Assembly: GCA_003427395.1 (NCBI GenBank)
Contig: BFEA01000008.1
Span: forward strand, 1,170,008 to 1,219,296
Direction of reading: 5' to 3'
Source: Chara braunii
Lineage: Eukaryota > Streptophyta > Charophyceae > Charales > Characeae
Length of the DNA: 49,289 nucleotides
Within the stretch, counting starts at the first letter, position 1; each line of letters opens with the position of its first letter. The notes under the pieces were generated by a model that worked only from the letters and a program-made list of their open reading frames with translations, ran no database searches and was not told where the DNA came from. Positions 20,611 through 31,300 of the stretch are shown here, piece after piece. The position numbers were made by a program, and so were the translations under genes.

Positions 20611-21158
20611 TCAGGAAATATGCGGCAAATGAATATGAAACAAATGATGCATAATATTTTCAATAAAAGATAACTCTACATGAAATAGTACACCAACAAT
20701 TTTGAAGGGTCTGGTGTATAGACTCTGTATTTTTTGAGGTACAATCTTTTTACGATCTTTTGTTGTCCTATTTTTCATTTCGAGGATTGTGCGCACAATT
20801 TCATTTACAACACCTTGACAAATATCACTTTTGCACATTGTACAACTTCGAAATGACGTTCCAGCTCAGCCTTAACATTGGATATTAACCGCCCTCCTCC
20901 GTTCCACCTCGCTTTTTCTTTTTTTGTCATTTGATCTTTCATTGTCTGTGTGTCACCATGGTATCTACCTCCCTCCGTAGAGCTCTTATCTACCTTTCTG
21001 TTTTTATCCGGAATACCATAATGCTCGACAAAAGGGTGACACCATGTAGGGTCGACCATGAAAAGGGGAGCTTGGAATAGGGTGGAGATATGCCTAACTG
21101 AAGGTATGCAAGAGTCGGCACTAGGGTGATGAGGGCAGTGGATGAGGGAAACATGCAC
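20611..21158 (-). other. Open frame pair, unrecognised
   Basis: A 117-codon frame (21158-20805) overlaps a second minus-strand frame (20838-20611) by a shift. The first is charged in its C-terminal half (TQTMKDQMTKKEKARW). I recognise no family. The position downstream of the chromovirus chromodomain would fit a 3' untranslated or LTR region, so coding is doubtful. Confidence 0.25.
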
Positions 21159-21689
21159 AACTCACCGACTCAGGGAGAGAGCTAGATATGGGAGCAGGAA
21201 AGCCAAGATAACGCTACGGTCTCAATGCCTATGCGATACCAAGGGAGAGCCCAACTCAAAGAGACCCAGCTAAGTGAGAACCATCAGGCAACAGATGCAA
21301 GGGAATGTACATGGTAGAGTGGTGGCATGAAGTAGTCACATCCAAAGTAGTTGAAGCCAATAAGATGGTTGAAGTCGAGGAGGTACCCGAAGTTGTCAAA
21401 GTGGTCGATGAAGTAGGAGTCGAGTCGATGTCACAGCAGAACTGTGAAACGATGACATCCTGAAGAAGTTGATGATGGAGTACCTGAAGGTGTGAGTCAG
21501 TAGGGAGAAGTGGGCGATCGGAGTATCAGTCGTCGAGACGTCGAGTGCGTCGACGAGTGCAGTGTGGACGCGTAGGGGCGTCCATTTGCTGCTGAAGAAC
21601 GGCCTCAAAGGGAGCGGGCTCGTCCTCAACAATCTCCTCAACCGGATCAGGAGGAAAATGGTCAGTCGGTTGCGTAGGAGCAGATGTCA

Positions 21690-21900
21690 CGGCGAGCACG
21701 GTCATATGCACGCACCAACATCCGGGCGTGCTGCAAGTGCTCGAGGGGCTCTCAAGTAGTCTCCTCATCAGCATAGCCCTTCCAACGCACAAGGTACTTG
21801 ATGCGTGAAGGGGTATCGTCGGTAACTCGGCGAGATATGATGTCGAAAACGACGAACTCCTCGTGATCGTCCACCATAATAGGTGGAGGACGCTTCTAAG
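21690..21900 (-). pseudogene. Chromodomain of element A integrase
   Basis: The minus strand reads HEEFVVFDIISRRVTDDT, then IKYLVRWKGYADEETT, a stop, and EPLEHLQHARMLVRAY. This is the chromodomain found at the end of chromoviral integrases, which directs insertion into marked chromatin. The YLVRWKGY strand is intact. The stop (TGA, 21752-21754) is exactly where the conserved Trp of TWEPLEHL belongs, so a TGG to TGA change removed it. Downstream to about 21500 the frame has further stops. The domain follows the integrase C-terminal region directly. Confidence 0.9.
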
Positions 21901-22980
21901 AGCGTCCGGCGAAGTGCTCGAATGGTCTGCGATAAGGACGTGGCGAGGGGACGTGGTAAACATCGTGTACACGAGCTTGTTGAAGGTAATCAGGTAACTT
22001 CACACGGAAGCTGACTGGACCAGCGGCAGTATCAGAACCGACGGCCTGAAAGATGCGGCATGGACTGAAGAAACGACGCCTGAACTTGCGAAGCGTGTCT
22101 GCTTCGAGCATTAAGTGGCGTGCGTTGACGAGCACATCGTCACCGACTTTGAATGGGTGATCCATTCGTGATCTGTTTGGTCGTGTGGCCATGCGAGTCT
22201 CGGAGTCGTCTAGACTCTCTTGTGCGTGCTTCATAATCACTGCCATGTGGGAAATCCAGTCGTCAAGCGTAGGACAACGAGTGTCTGGATGCAACCGCGA
22301 CGGTCGTGGGAAATCCGCGGGTACGTGAGGGTGGTAGCCGAGGTCGCAATAGAATGGCGACTTCCCCATGGCTAGCAAAACAACATGGTTGTACGCAATC
22401 TCCGCGTGGACTATGTGTAAGTCTCACTGTTGGTCATCACTACCAAACTTTCAGAGGCTATTACCGAGAGTTTTATTAGTGACCTCCGTCTGACCATCCA
22501 TCTGAGGGTGGTAAGATGATGAGAAGCGGAGCTGGGATCTGTACACCTCGTGTAGGCATCGCCAGAATGTGCTGGTAAAGCGCCGTTCACGGTCGAAGAT
22601 GATGCTATGAGGTAAGTCGTGATCTCTCACGACTCGGTCGAAGATGATGTCGGCGACCTCACGAGCGCTAATATGATAGCGGCAGGGGGCAAAACGTGCA
22701 CGCTTTGTGAAGCGACCGACGGCAATCAAGATAGCGCGCTCAGTGGGTGGGAGGAGGGGACCAATGAAATACATCGAGATGGACTGCCAACGACCCTCGA
22801 GTATGGGTAAGGGCTGAAGTAACCCATACGGAAGGTGGTTCGCACTGTTCACCTCCTGGCAGGTAGAACACTCCTGGATGTGGGCTTTGACGAAGTCCTT
22901 GGACTTCGTCCAGACGTATAGGCAGTAAACACGAACCAACGTCTTGTGGAAATACATATGACCGACAACTGTCTAGTCGT
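21896..22980 (-). pseudogene. Integrase of element A
   Basis: The frames 22957-22451 and 22378-21896 cover the zinc-binding end (CSTC), the catalytic core and the C-terminal domain. The core shows VGRFTKRARFAPCRYH, the second catalytic Asp in SIIFDRERRF, and the Glu in HPQMDGQTE, with 35 residues between them as expected for a D35E core. The first catalytic Asp is replaced by Tyr (SISMYFIGPL instead of a SMDFI-like motif), which would abolish activity. A frameshift lies between the two ORFs near 22380-22450. The C-terminal part has HPFKVGDDVLVNARHL and VHDVYHVPSPRPY, typical of gypsy integrase tails. Confidence 0.9.
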
Positions 22981-23159
22981 GGAACTTTGCTACAGCCTGG
23001 ACATGCAGATACGTAGTTCTAACTGACCAGATTTGCCATGCCAGTACACGAGACCGTTCTCACCGAGTGAGTATGAGGGAACGGTTTTGCCACTCGGCAA
23101 TGTCGCATGGATGACGCAATGATCCGGGCAATGGCAATACTGAGCGCGATATGTGTCGA

Positions 23160-23700
23160 TCACCGACTGATCAACAGTGGTGATGGAAATGGCAGCAAGA
23201 TGAATGGGTTCCTAATTCTGATCAGGACGGTGAGACAAAGCATCGGCGACGTGGTTCGTTTCACCCTTGATGGGCTGAGTGGTGAAATTGAACTCGGATA
23301 AGTCACGCCACCAACGTGTCTGTCGAGGGGATAGCTTGGGCTTCGTGAGGAAAGCTTGGACAACTGAGTTGTCTGTGCGCAGCATGTGCAGTTTTTCTCG
23401 GCAGGCAGTAGCTGACGAGAGCAGAAAGCGATCGGGCAATCCCCAGCACAAGCCTCGACAGTCCCATCCTCCGCGATGGTCAGGGAGTAAGTAACGGGAA
23501 GATTGTCAGTGGAGGGAGGTGGTGGGAGGATAGGCGTAAGTCGAGAAGCAATATCAGCAGGAGGGGGGAGAGAGGAAAACACATGAGAGAGTACAACTCC
23601 TCCTGCAAAATCTGACGCATCGGTGGTGACGATGAAGGGATGATCCAAATCGGGACGGCTAAGAACCGGCGCACAAGTCACCGTTTTTTTTAGGGCGGGA
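23160..23700 (-). pseudogene. RNase H of element A
   Basis: RNase H removes the RNA strand during reverse transcription. Seen here are HPFIVTTDASDFAGGVVLSH (first catalytic Asp in TDAS) and PIAFCSRQLLPAEKN (catalytic Glu). After a frameshift come LRTDNSVVQAFLTKPKLSPR, QTRWWRDLSEFNF and NHVADALSHR. A Pro-rich insert (LPPPADIASRLTPILPPPPS) of about 45 residues separates the first two motifs. Two frames are needed, so it is broken. Confidence 0.88.
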
Positions 23701-24565
23701 AAGACGTCCTCACATAGGGGTGTCCAAAACCACGGCGAGTTCTTCCGGAGGAGGGTGGAGGTAAAGACGTATGAATACCTAGCGTATCCCTGGATGAAAT
23801 TACTATAGTAACTAGTGAGGCCTAGAAAACTGTGAAGCTGTTTGGCAGATGTCGGGACGGGTCACTTTGCAATAGTAGTGATCTTCGCATCGTCCATGTG
23901 GAGACTCTGGTCAGACACATAGTGTCCTTGGAAGTCCACTTTGCTGTGGGCAAAGCGGCACTTACTAAGCTTGGCATAGGAGTCATGCTTGCGTAAGCAT
24001 TGTAGGACATTACGGAGGTGTCTGAGATGGTCTTCTAAGGTACGACTGTAGACCAGGATGTCGTCCAGGTATATGCGAATGTATTCTTCAAGGATGTCCC
24101 TGAAGATGTCGTTCATTGTCATCTGGAAGGTGGCAGATGCATTGGTGAGGCCGAATGGCATCACCGTGAATTCGTAGTGGCCGAAGCGCGACCGAAAGGC
24201 GGTCTTCGGCTAGTCCTCTGTGGCTATAAGGATCTAGTGGTACCCGCTACGAAGATCGATCTTTGTGAAAAAGTGGTTGTCTGCTAGACGGTCAAACAAC
24301 TCATCTGCGTGAGGTATGGGATAGTTGTTCTTAACCGTGTAACGGTTAAGGCCGCGGTAGTCAATGGAGAGACGGAGAGTTTCGTCCACTTTGTGAGCAA
24401 AGAGGACGGGTGCACCCCAAGGGGAGTTACTGGGTTTAATGAAACATAGTCGAAGGAGCTCCTCAAGCTGATGCTTGTGTTCCGTCGCCTATGGAATCGA
24501 GAGTCGGTAGGGTGTCTGATGGTGGACTCGATAGTCATGGAAGAGCTAGATAGAATGCTCAACAC
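23700..24565 (-). pseudogene. Reverse transcriptase of element A
   Basis: The frame 24164-23862 carries MPFGLTNASATFQMTMNDIF, the polymerase motif YLDDILVYS (catalytic YLDD near 24060-24071) and LSKCRFAHSKVDFQGH. Upstream, in another frame, are the fingers motifs [29 protein letters not shown] and KIDLRSGYH. Two TAG stops (24234-24236 and 24210-24212) sit in the conserved YHQI...D..KTAF segment. The first replaces the conserved Gln, as by CAG to TAG. The frames are disrupted but the catalytic aspartates survive. Confidence 0.92.
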
Positions 24566-25402
24566 CGCGCATGAGAGGAATCTCGTTGTATGACAAATAC
24601 GGGGAGAAAACGTCGCGGTACTCTCGAATCAAATCGCGAACGGCAGACTCTAAGTCAGTCGTAAACCGCATGAGTTCCTCAATGTCTGCATCGGCACGAG
24701 ACATATGGGTGGACTTGGCAGTGAATAGCGAAGGAACCTTGGATGTCGAGGGGGTATCCGCAGGCTGACGGGTGGATGTGGAGATGGGAGCTGCAAAGAT
24801 GGAGGAAGGGTCAGGGGGATCGGGCTCCACAAAGATGAGCTCAACCTCTGGACAGAGTGGATTGTAGCGACGAAGATCCATGACATTCAATGAGTAAGAC
24901 TTGACGTCCTCCTGTCGTATGAAGTGAACAAGCTGACGAGGAGAAGTGAAGGCGATGTCTGGGTGGAACCCAGAGGGACGAGGGTCCTGGGGAGGTAGGT
25001 CTGGAAGGGTGTCACACGTGGTTCCAATGAAGGGGACTCGATGAGTTTGACCACACTTCGTTTTGAGAACGAGTGTCTCACTCGCCCATTCGGCCTCTGT
25101 GCCACGGAACCGGTGAGACCAGGGAGTGCCAAGGATAAAGTCGTACCCAGTCTCCAGCACGTCGAAGTATGCAAAGGAATGGTAACACCGAGGCGCCTGG
25201 GTACTATCCGATGGTTGGAGGGTGAGGGAGAAGTGGAGGTCGGGGACCGTCTGATCGAAGAAGCGCTGCGTCTTGTTATCTCCGAGGGTAACAAAGATAG
25301 GAGAGTGAGACCCGGAGGTAGTTAGGCGAGCTTCCTCAACCACGCGAGGGTGAACGAAGTCTCTCTGCGAGTCAGAGTCTCATAAAGCACGGTATACCCT
25401 CG
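24546..25402 (-). pseudogene. Aspartic protease and linker of element A
   Basis: The 265-codon frame 25343-24546 continues upstream in the same frame past a TGA. The protease starts at DSDSQRDFVHPRVVEEA, where the active-site triad DSG has become DSD. The flap-side motif is FDVLETGYDFILGTPW. The last part (IREYRDVFSPYL ... RGVEHSI) is the usual bridge into reverse transcriptase, leading to a shifted frame at 24565. Retroviral-type proteases cut the gag-pol polyprotein; this one would be inactive through the Gly to Asp change and the stop. Confidence 0.85.
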
Positions 25403-27897
25403 TAGATGTCCCCAGACGAATAGGGATGATGGGGAGGGTGCGATCAGGGTCAGAGAGCAGAGCGAGAAGCCGACGCATGACGTTTACATGTCTCGTGAGT
25501 CGCTCCTGGCGAGCCTGAAAGATGCTTAAGTCCAGGCAATATGACACAACGTCATCGCGAGTCGCCAGCTGGGCACTACAACGAGTTGTGCGGATGGCGC
25601 GATGCGTCGAAAGTCTCGGAGGGGAAGGACTAGATGCGGCGGTCTGCCATGGGGCAAAAGGTATCTCGACAGACGGTGGGGTAGAGGGAACTACGTCTGT
25701 CGTGACCTGAGGATCCTCTGGTGGGGTAACCAAAGGGGTAAGCCGTGACTCAGTGGTCGAGAAACCGGCTAGCTGCGAGGCCTCAATGGTATACTGCACC
25801 ATAGCTAGCTGGGTGGGGCTGGCCAGTCGGGGCCGGGGGGGGACTGGGATCGGTGCTGACGAGAAATGTCAGCGTAGATCCGATCGAAGGTGGCATGGTA
25901 TGGATACCGTGAGGAGGTGTGACCATCCTGGCAGCAACGAAGGCAGCCGCGACGAGCCTCGAGGGCGACACGCTCCTCCGGGGATAGGGCGCTGCGAGGA
26001 GGGACAAAACCCTGCGGAAGGTCTATCCGAGGAACTATGAACGTGCAGGCGTCAGCCTGTGCAACCGGACTGCGTGCACGACCCATGGCGGACGTGGCCA
26101 TCTACAGGCGCTCAACCACGGGGACAGTGTCGTCATCCAAGTGATACTGGATGACGTCTCGAAGTTGAATGTCCTCGAGGGCGTCCCCAAGGGTAGGGTC
26201 AAGCTCGGCCGAGACATCCTCACCGTACTCCAGTGAACTGTAGCGCCGAGAGAATGACGCTCCAAGTCGAGCTGGTCGACGAAAGCGGCCAGCGAAGGAG
26301 GACCGACCACGCGTGGTGCCGCGTGACTGGGTGGTGGCGGCGGTGGATTGTGAAGAAGATGGGGCATCGGAGAAGCGACTCCACATCTTTTCGTATTGTC
26401 GAGCAGCCTCGTAGGCCTGCTCTAAGCCGACAAAACTCTGTCGCCAGAGCTCAATGCGGTGGTTAGTCAGAAGACTGAGTACGAACCTGTTGGTCAAAAG
26501 GACCTCAGGTAAAAGTGCCTCATCGCAAATGAGGCGAGCGTCCTGAAACACTCTGATGTGACGCTCAAGATCGGTTGGTGCGGAGGACCCGCGTTACTGC
26601 GTCTGGGTGACCCGATCTAAGGTGTCGGTCGCATCGTGGAGAGTGTCGTAGCGGTCCTGAAGAAACGCGGTAAAATCCGCGAGAGTGGAAACCTCACTTG
26701 AGCGAGTACGATGGGTATAATAGTTCTCCCATGCGGAGAACGCGTTGCCTCACAATTTAGTTGTGAACGCAGAGTACTACAACGCCAGACTAGTGTTAGT
26801 CAGTGTCAGCGTACGCGTGGCAGCCTGCAACCAGTGCGACACACACATTGTACCATCGGAGTCGGGTATGTCCGACAGACGCACAAGGGTGGGACCATTG
26901 TGTTGACGGCGAGGGGAGAGGGGTTGATGGCCCTGAACTGCGGCAGCAAATGTCGAGGCCGATGCAGAGGTAGAAGTGGTGGCAGACTAAAAGTCGGGGC
27001 TGCTGGTGGAAGGTCCAGCAGACGTGGAGGCAACGGCCGCAACCAACTGTGACAGAGTAGCAAGGTAAGAGGGTAGTGGGGGGGGGCAGTCGATCGAGGG
27101 AAACAAGTCGGCAAAACAGAGGTGGGAAGGGCAGTATAGGAAGAAGAAGGGTGAGCAACCTGTGAAGCATGAGGCTATCTCTGGGAAAGAATCTCCGCCT
27201 GGAGCTGCACCACTTTGGCCTATAGGGTAGTCACTCGCTGGGTGCGTGAAGTCGGAGGTGAAGGAGGCGGAGAGAGTACACTGGCGGGAGGAGGGAGAAC
27301 TCCGGGGCGTAGTGCCGCGACCGATGCATGAAGCCGGGAAGCAACACCGGGGTGGGTAGATGAAACTGCCTGGCCAGATATCGGTATCTGGGCGACAGCA
27401 CATGCGGCAGTGGCCGAAGCGACAGGGGCGGAGGGAGCGGCGGGGGCGGAAGGAGCACCGAGGGTCAATGAATGTGTTGCAACAGACGGTATGGTCTAAG
27501 CGGCAGCAACACTCACCACTGCGGAGGGGGAGTGTTGGACCTGGCCCGCGGAGAAGGACGAACCACCACGTCTCCGTCTTTGGAGTCGTGGAGAGTTGGA
27601 CTCTGAGATGGAAGGGGATGGGGTCTGAGAGCGATGGGGATAGCGATGAGGAGAACCCTTGAGGCGGTGAACTTTAAGGGCGAGTGCATTGACTTGCCTC
27701 TCCAGAGATGCAAGCGCATCGAGTCACGTTTGCCGAGATGCAAGGAGAGACGCAAGAACAACGTGAAGGTCCGTGGTGTCCACCGAGTGTTGACCTTGGA
27801 CCGTCCGGTGGGTGGGTGCCTAAGGGACAGAGGGCGCCGTGACGATCTCCTCAGCTATGGTCTCGTCCTTGGGTAGTGGGCGCACAGGGGTAGGCAT
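25380..27897 (-). pseudogene. Gag of element A
   Basis: A likely start is the ATG at 27897 (MPTPVRPLPKDETIAEEIVT). Next come a Leu-rich helix (LDALASLERQVNALALKVHR, near 27722-27663) and a long Pro/Ala/Ser-rich section with several stops. A helical capsid-like region follows (TNHRIELWRQSFVGLEQAYE, 26551-26102). The nucleocapsid knuckle is at CLRCCQDGHTSSRYPY, where a C-x2-C-x4-H pattern is followed by Tyr instead of the last Cys. The frame 25802-25380 (ATRDDVVSYCLDLSIF) joins the protease. Gag forms the particle that packages the RNA. At least four internal stops and several shifts make it a pseudogene. Confidence 0.75.
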
Positions 27898-28364
27898 GGC
27901 GGAAGGTGGAGAAAAAAGTGGGGAAGGAGATGGGTTATGGCGTGGGGATAGGGGACCACCGGTGAGAGAGAGGGGACCGTGGGAGCAGAGTGGGTAATTG
28001 TGAGTCGGCTCACTCCGTGACCAGCGGGTCGCTCGTGAGATGGTAGCGTGAATCCGCTCGAAGGGAGACGAGTCGTTCGGGTCCAGGGTGCCCGACGAGA
28101 GGAAGCGGGAGAGAGGGGGGTTAGGAGAACCCTAAACCCTAGAAAAACCCTTAGAAAACCCTACCGCGGGCTTAGGTGGTTAGGGTAGGTTAGCGGCGAC
28201 CTAATCAAGAAAAGAAGATAGTAACTATGGAGGGGAGGGGGGAAGAAAATAAAATAAATAGTTAAATTTCGAGATTAAAAAAAAATAATAATAATAATAA
28301 AAATAATTAAAGAAATAAATAAACAAAATGTGAAGAGAGAAGTAATATTTATTTTAACCGCTTT
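27898..28364. other. Leader of element A; telomere-like motif and AT tract
   Basis: This is the region 5' of the gag start on the minus strand. CCCTAAACCCTAG at about 28132-28144 matches the plant telobox (AAACCCTA), seen in plant promoters as well as telomeres. 28255-28325 is A/T-rich with TAA repeats. No PBS matching initiator tRNA-Met was found. Confidence 0.4.
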
Positions 28365-29171
28365 GTGTTCTCAGCACAGTTGCGCCCCCCCGTCCTGAGT
28401 CACTCCGGACCTTCTTTCCACCTGTTCACCCGATGGGTGGTCCCGTCTCTCTCTTTCTACGACTTGCGCACATACGTTGACCTCCGAGAGACTCCTTTCT
28501 CACTCTCTCTCTCCTTTGACGCTCACCCACGTATCTCTTGCCTAGTGGCTCCGGTCTCTCCGTCGCCTCGAGCTTGCTTTTGGGCCGCTCTCAACAGTCT
28601 CAGTTTATGGATGGTCCCGTCGCCACTGGTTCAGTCTGTACCAGGACAAGGTCTCGGCATTCAGGTCGCTTTCGTCACTCTCCGTTTTAGTGTCACGATC
28701 CAGGTGCCACTGCTCCCGTTCTACTATATCAATCGAGGTCTCTGTCTCCAAGTAAGAAACTGTCACCTTCACTTCATCCGTGACTCCGTCACGCCTGCAC
28801 CTTGTCTCTGCGCGGTCCTTAGCCTCCGTAATTGCCATCTGCAGATCTGGGTCCGCCCTCATCTCTTCCTCTTTCCCCCCGTCTACGTTTATCCTCAACT
28901 TCGCCTCACGCCTGTCGTAGCTGTAGTCCAGCACGACTGTTACCGTAGGCCCATCTCCCGATATCTGCTCCCATCTACAGAGGAACAAGATGCACCTCGG
29001 CCTATAGCCATACAACCCGTTGCTTCGCACCATAGTTGCCTTTTCAAAAGATACTGGCTTCTGAATAGCCGTCCCCAAACACTTAGAGCACGAGGGCGGG
29101 CACTCGAACGTTCCCCCACACACCACATTGGCCAGCCCTCTCACCTTCGGGCTCACTACTATCAGCCGTAA
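28365..29171 (+). other. 268-codon ORF, unrecognised, with opposing 183-codon ORF
   Basis: The plus-strand frame is one of the longest in the window, but its protein is rich in Leu, Pro, Ser and Val with no motif I know. The minus strand is also open over 29156-28605. That frame has a more protein-like charged composition (VDGGKEEEMRADPDL, EAKDRAETRCRR, EREQWHLDRDTK) and a Cys cluster CPPSCSKCLG near its start. It is also on the strand of element A and lies upstream of its gag. I cannot decide which strand, if either, is coding. There is no splice or promoter evidence. Confidence 0.3.
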
Positions 29172-29708
29172 GCGAGATAGCCCGAACTCAGAGTACGGTG
29201 CGACGTAACTGGCAAGCCCACCCTCGCTTTATAAGGTTACCTTCCGTCGTGATCCCTGTGTTCTGAGCGGGGGAGCTACAAACCAGACTCTAGTATTTCG
29301 ATTTTCCAATAAATTTGTAACTCACAAATTAATAAAACAAAAAAATCAGGGGATAGGACACCAATGGTCATAGCGTCGACTTTCCGTGCGAAGTGACCGC
29401 CGCCTATGCAGGGATCCTATAACGGGACACGGACCGGCAAACCTCCCGATCGAAAAGGAAATGCCGGATTATAGTTGTCGGGTATCTGTGTCCGATGGCA
29501 AGGAGGGGGCTTATGACTCTCCACTGAGGAGGGTGATAAGCCTCCTACCAATGCGGTCGCGGGCCGCCCCTCTTTTGGGGTCCCACTGCGCGACGTTCAG
29601 CCATGCGAAATCATCCAGAGGACGGCGATCAAGGTTCAAAATGAACCATTGGCCTACCCTTCGAAGTGGCAGGAACCGAAAGGAAACCCGCGCCTGAGAA
29701 ATCGGTAA
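29172..29708. other. Non-coding stretch, nothing recognised
   Basis: GC-balanced sequence without a recognisable gene, ending at a TAA microsatellite. Confidence 0.4.
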
Positions 29709-29709
29709 G

Positions 29710-29784
<75 letters not shown>
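29709..29784. repeat. (TAA)n microsatellite
   Basis: About 25 TAA units with one CAA. Confidence 0.95.
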
Positions 29785-31300
29785 GAGGAAAAACGAAAAC
29801 TCAGAGATACAATGACCAATTGTCGCTCGATTACTTCGAATTAAAACAGGGCCTTGATCCGTGTGTCGCTCAGACGCTTAGTTTTCTTCTTACTTTTACA
29901 TTTTGCTTTCTTTTATTTCTTTTGTTCAACCTTTTCCTTTTGACAGTAACCTGTTTCGTGCACCTAACATATAACCTGGCAGACGGGCACTCGATACGCA
30001 GCAGAAAAGACCATGCCCATCCCTCTACCTTCACGTCCGTGGGCGAACCCGGTGGCTACCACGACCACAGGCCGGTAGTGCTCTGCTGTACAGCAGGGCG
30101 CCGAGCCTGCATGGAGCAATGGAAAGCCCAGTGGCGCAACCCCTTTTGTTGAGGGCAGGCACCAACTGGACCGGTCCATTGCAGGGTATAGCCTGGCATA
30201 CTAATAGGACCGTGGAGGTTCGGGGACTAGTCTACCGGCCTCGGCGTCTGAGCGAGGAGCTGGTACCGAGCAGGAACTTGGCACGCAGAGGAGGGTCGGG
30301 ACACCTCGCCCTCCGACATAATACCAACCCCCCACCCAGCGTCCCCACTGGGTCGAAACGTTGCCACTTGACAAGTACAAAAGCATCATTAGGCTCAAAG
30401 TTCTCTCATTCACTTACCATGTCACCGTGAGCTCTTGCAGTAGCTCAGCGCTAGCTATCGGTTTTTTCTTGTCGCTGCATCTTTCTCTCTTTCCTCGTTT
30501 TTTCTTATTGCGACTCCTTCTGTTTGCTTTTTCTCCTTTCCCTCGCATGCGCAGAATCGTTGCGTGGTCTTTTTGCTTCTTTCATTGTTTTCCTTGTCGT
30601 ACGCCATCTCTTTTCAGTTTCTCTCAACCAGCATTCAGTTCTGCACCATGCCTGAGGCACGTAAGGGGCAGGGTAGAGGAAGAGGTGGAAGAGCAGGGAA
30701 GGCTCGCGAGGATCCACCACCTCGCGCAAGGTGTGAATATAGCTCAAAGGAGGAGGAGGACAAGGGAAGAGGCTATGGTTATACGAGGCCGTGCTCGCGC
30801 CACTCGCTCACTAGCTGGCACGAGAGAACTCCATCTCCAACAAAGATGGAGTATTTTCATAAGAAATTTGAGACTCTCGCTACGGCACCCAAAGCCTCTC
30901 CTCTCCACCGTACTCCCCTAGAGCTCCTACTACCCCTGCTGCGAGTAGGGTCATAATGCCTATTCCATCACCCTTTATTCCTTGCGCAGTCTCCTCGCCT
31001 TCTCACCCCAATAACTGCATTTTTTTCAACATTTTATTTTTTCTTCCTATACTTCAGATTGAGCTCATGACAATTTTCTATGTCCTGTATAAGCGCGATT
31101 TTACCTCAACTCTTTGAGTCAGTTCTCTTTCCAATCTTTCAGTTAACCGCCTCACTCCATAGCGTCCCTGGCTTGAGAGTTTGAATACCTTAAAGCCGGG
31201 GATGCAGGTTCCTCGTGAACCAGGCCGCTCGTCGGCCACCAACAAAATTTAAGAAGGATTCTCATCTGCTGTTGACCTGGCTCGCCGCTGAACTATTTCA
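29785..31300 (+). other. Unrecognised stretch with an RG-rich open frame
   Basis: An ATG at 30649 in a good context (CACCATGCC) opens a frame reading MPEARKGQGRGRGGRAGKAR to 30956. An overlapping frame (30361-30921) is also open. The RG-rich start is compatible with the N-terminus of a retroelement gag or an RNA-binding protein, but nothing further confirms either. At 31203-31239 two small hairpins share the loop CTCGT (GGTTC-CTCGT-GAACC and GGCCG-CTCGT-CGGCC). Confidence 0.25.

Larger units (their letters stand above)
21396..27897 (-). mobile_element. Element A: degraded Ty3/gypsy chromovirus
   Basis: Reading from high to low coordinates on the minus strand, the order is gag, aspartic protease, reverse transcriptase, RNase H, integrase, chromodomain. 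This is the classical chromovirus plan, which copies itself through RNA and integrates by a chromatin-reading integrase tail. Every part is identifiable but broken by stops and frameshifts, so it is inactive. Internal coding length is about 6.3 kb. I could not find matching LTRs or a primer-binding site, so the true ends are not set. Confidence 0.9.

Noticed and set aside
28132-28144. Telomere or interstitial telomeric repeat (CCCTAAACCCTA)
   Set aside because: Fewer than two full units, so only a telobox-like motif.
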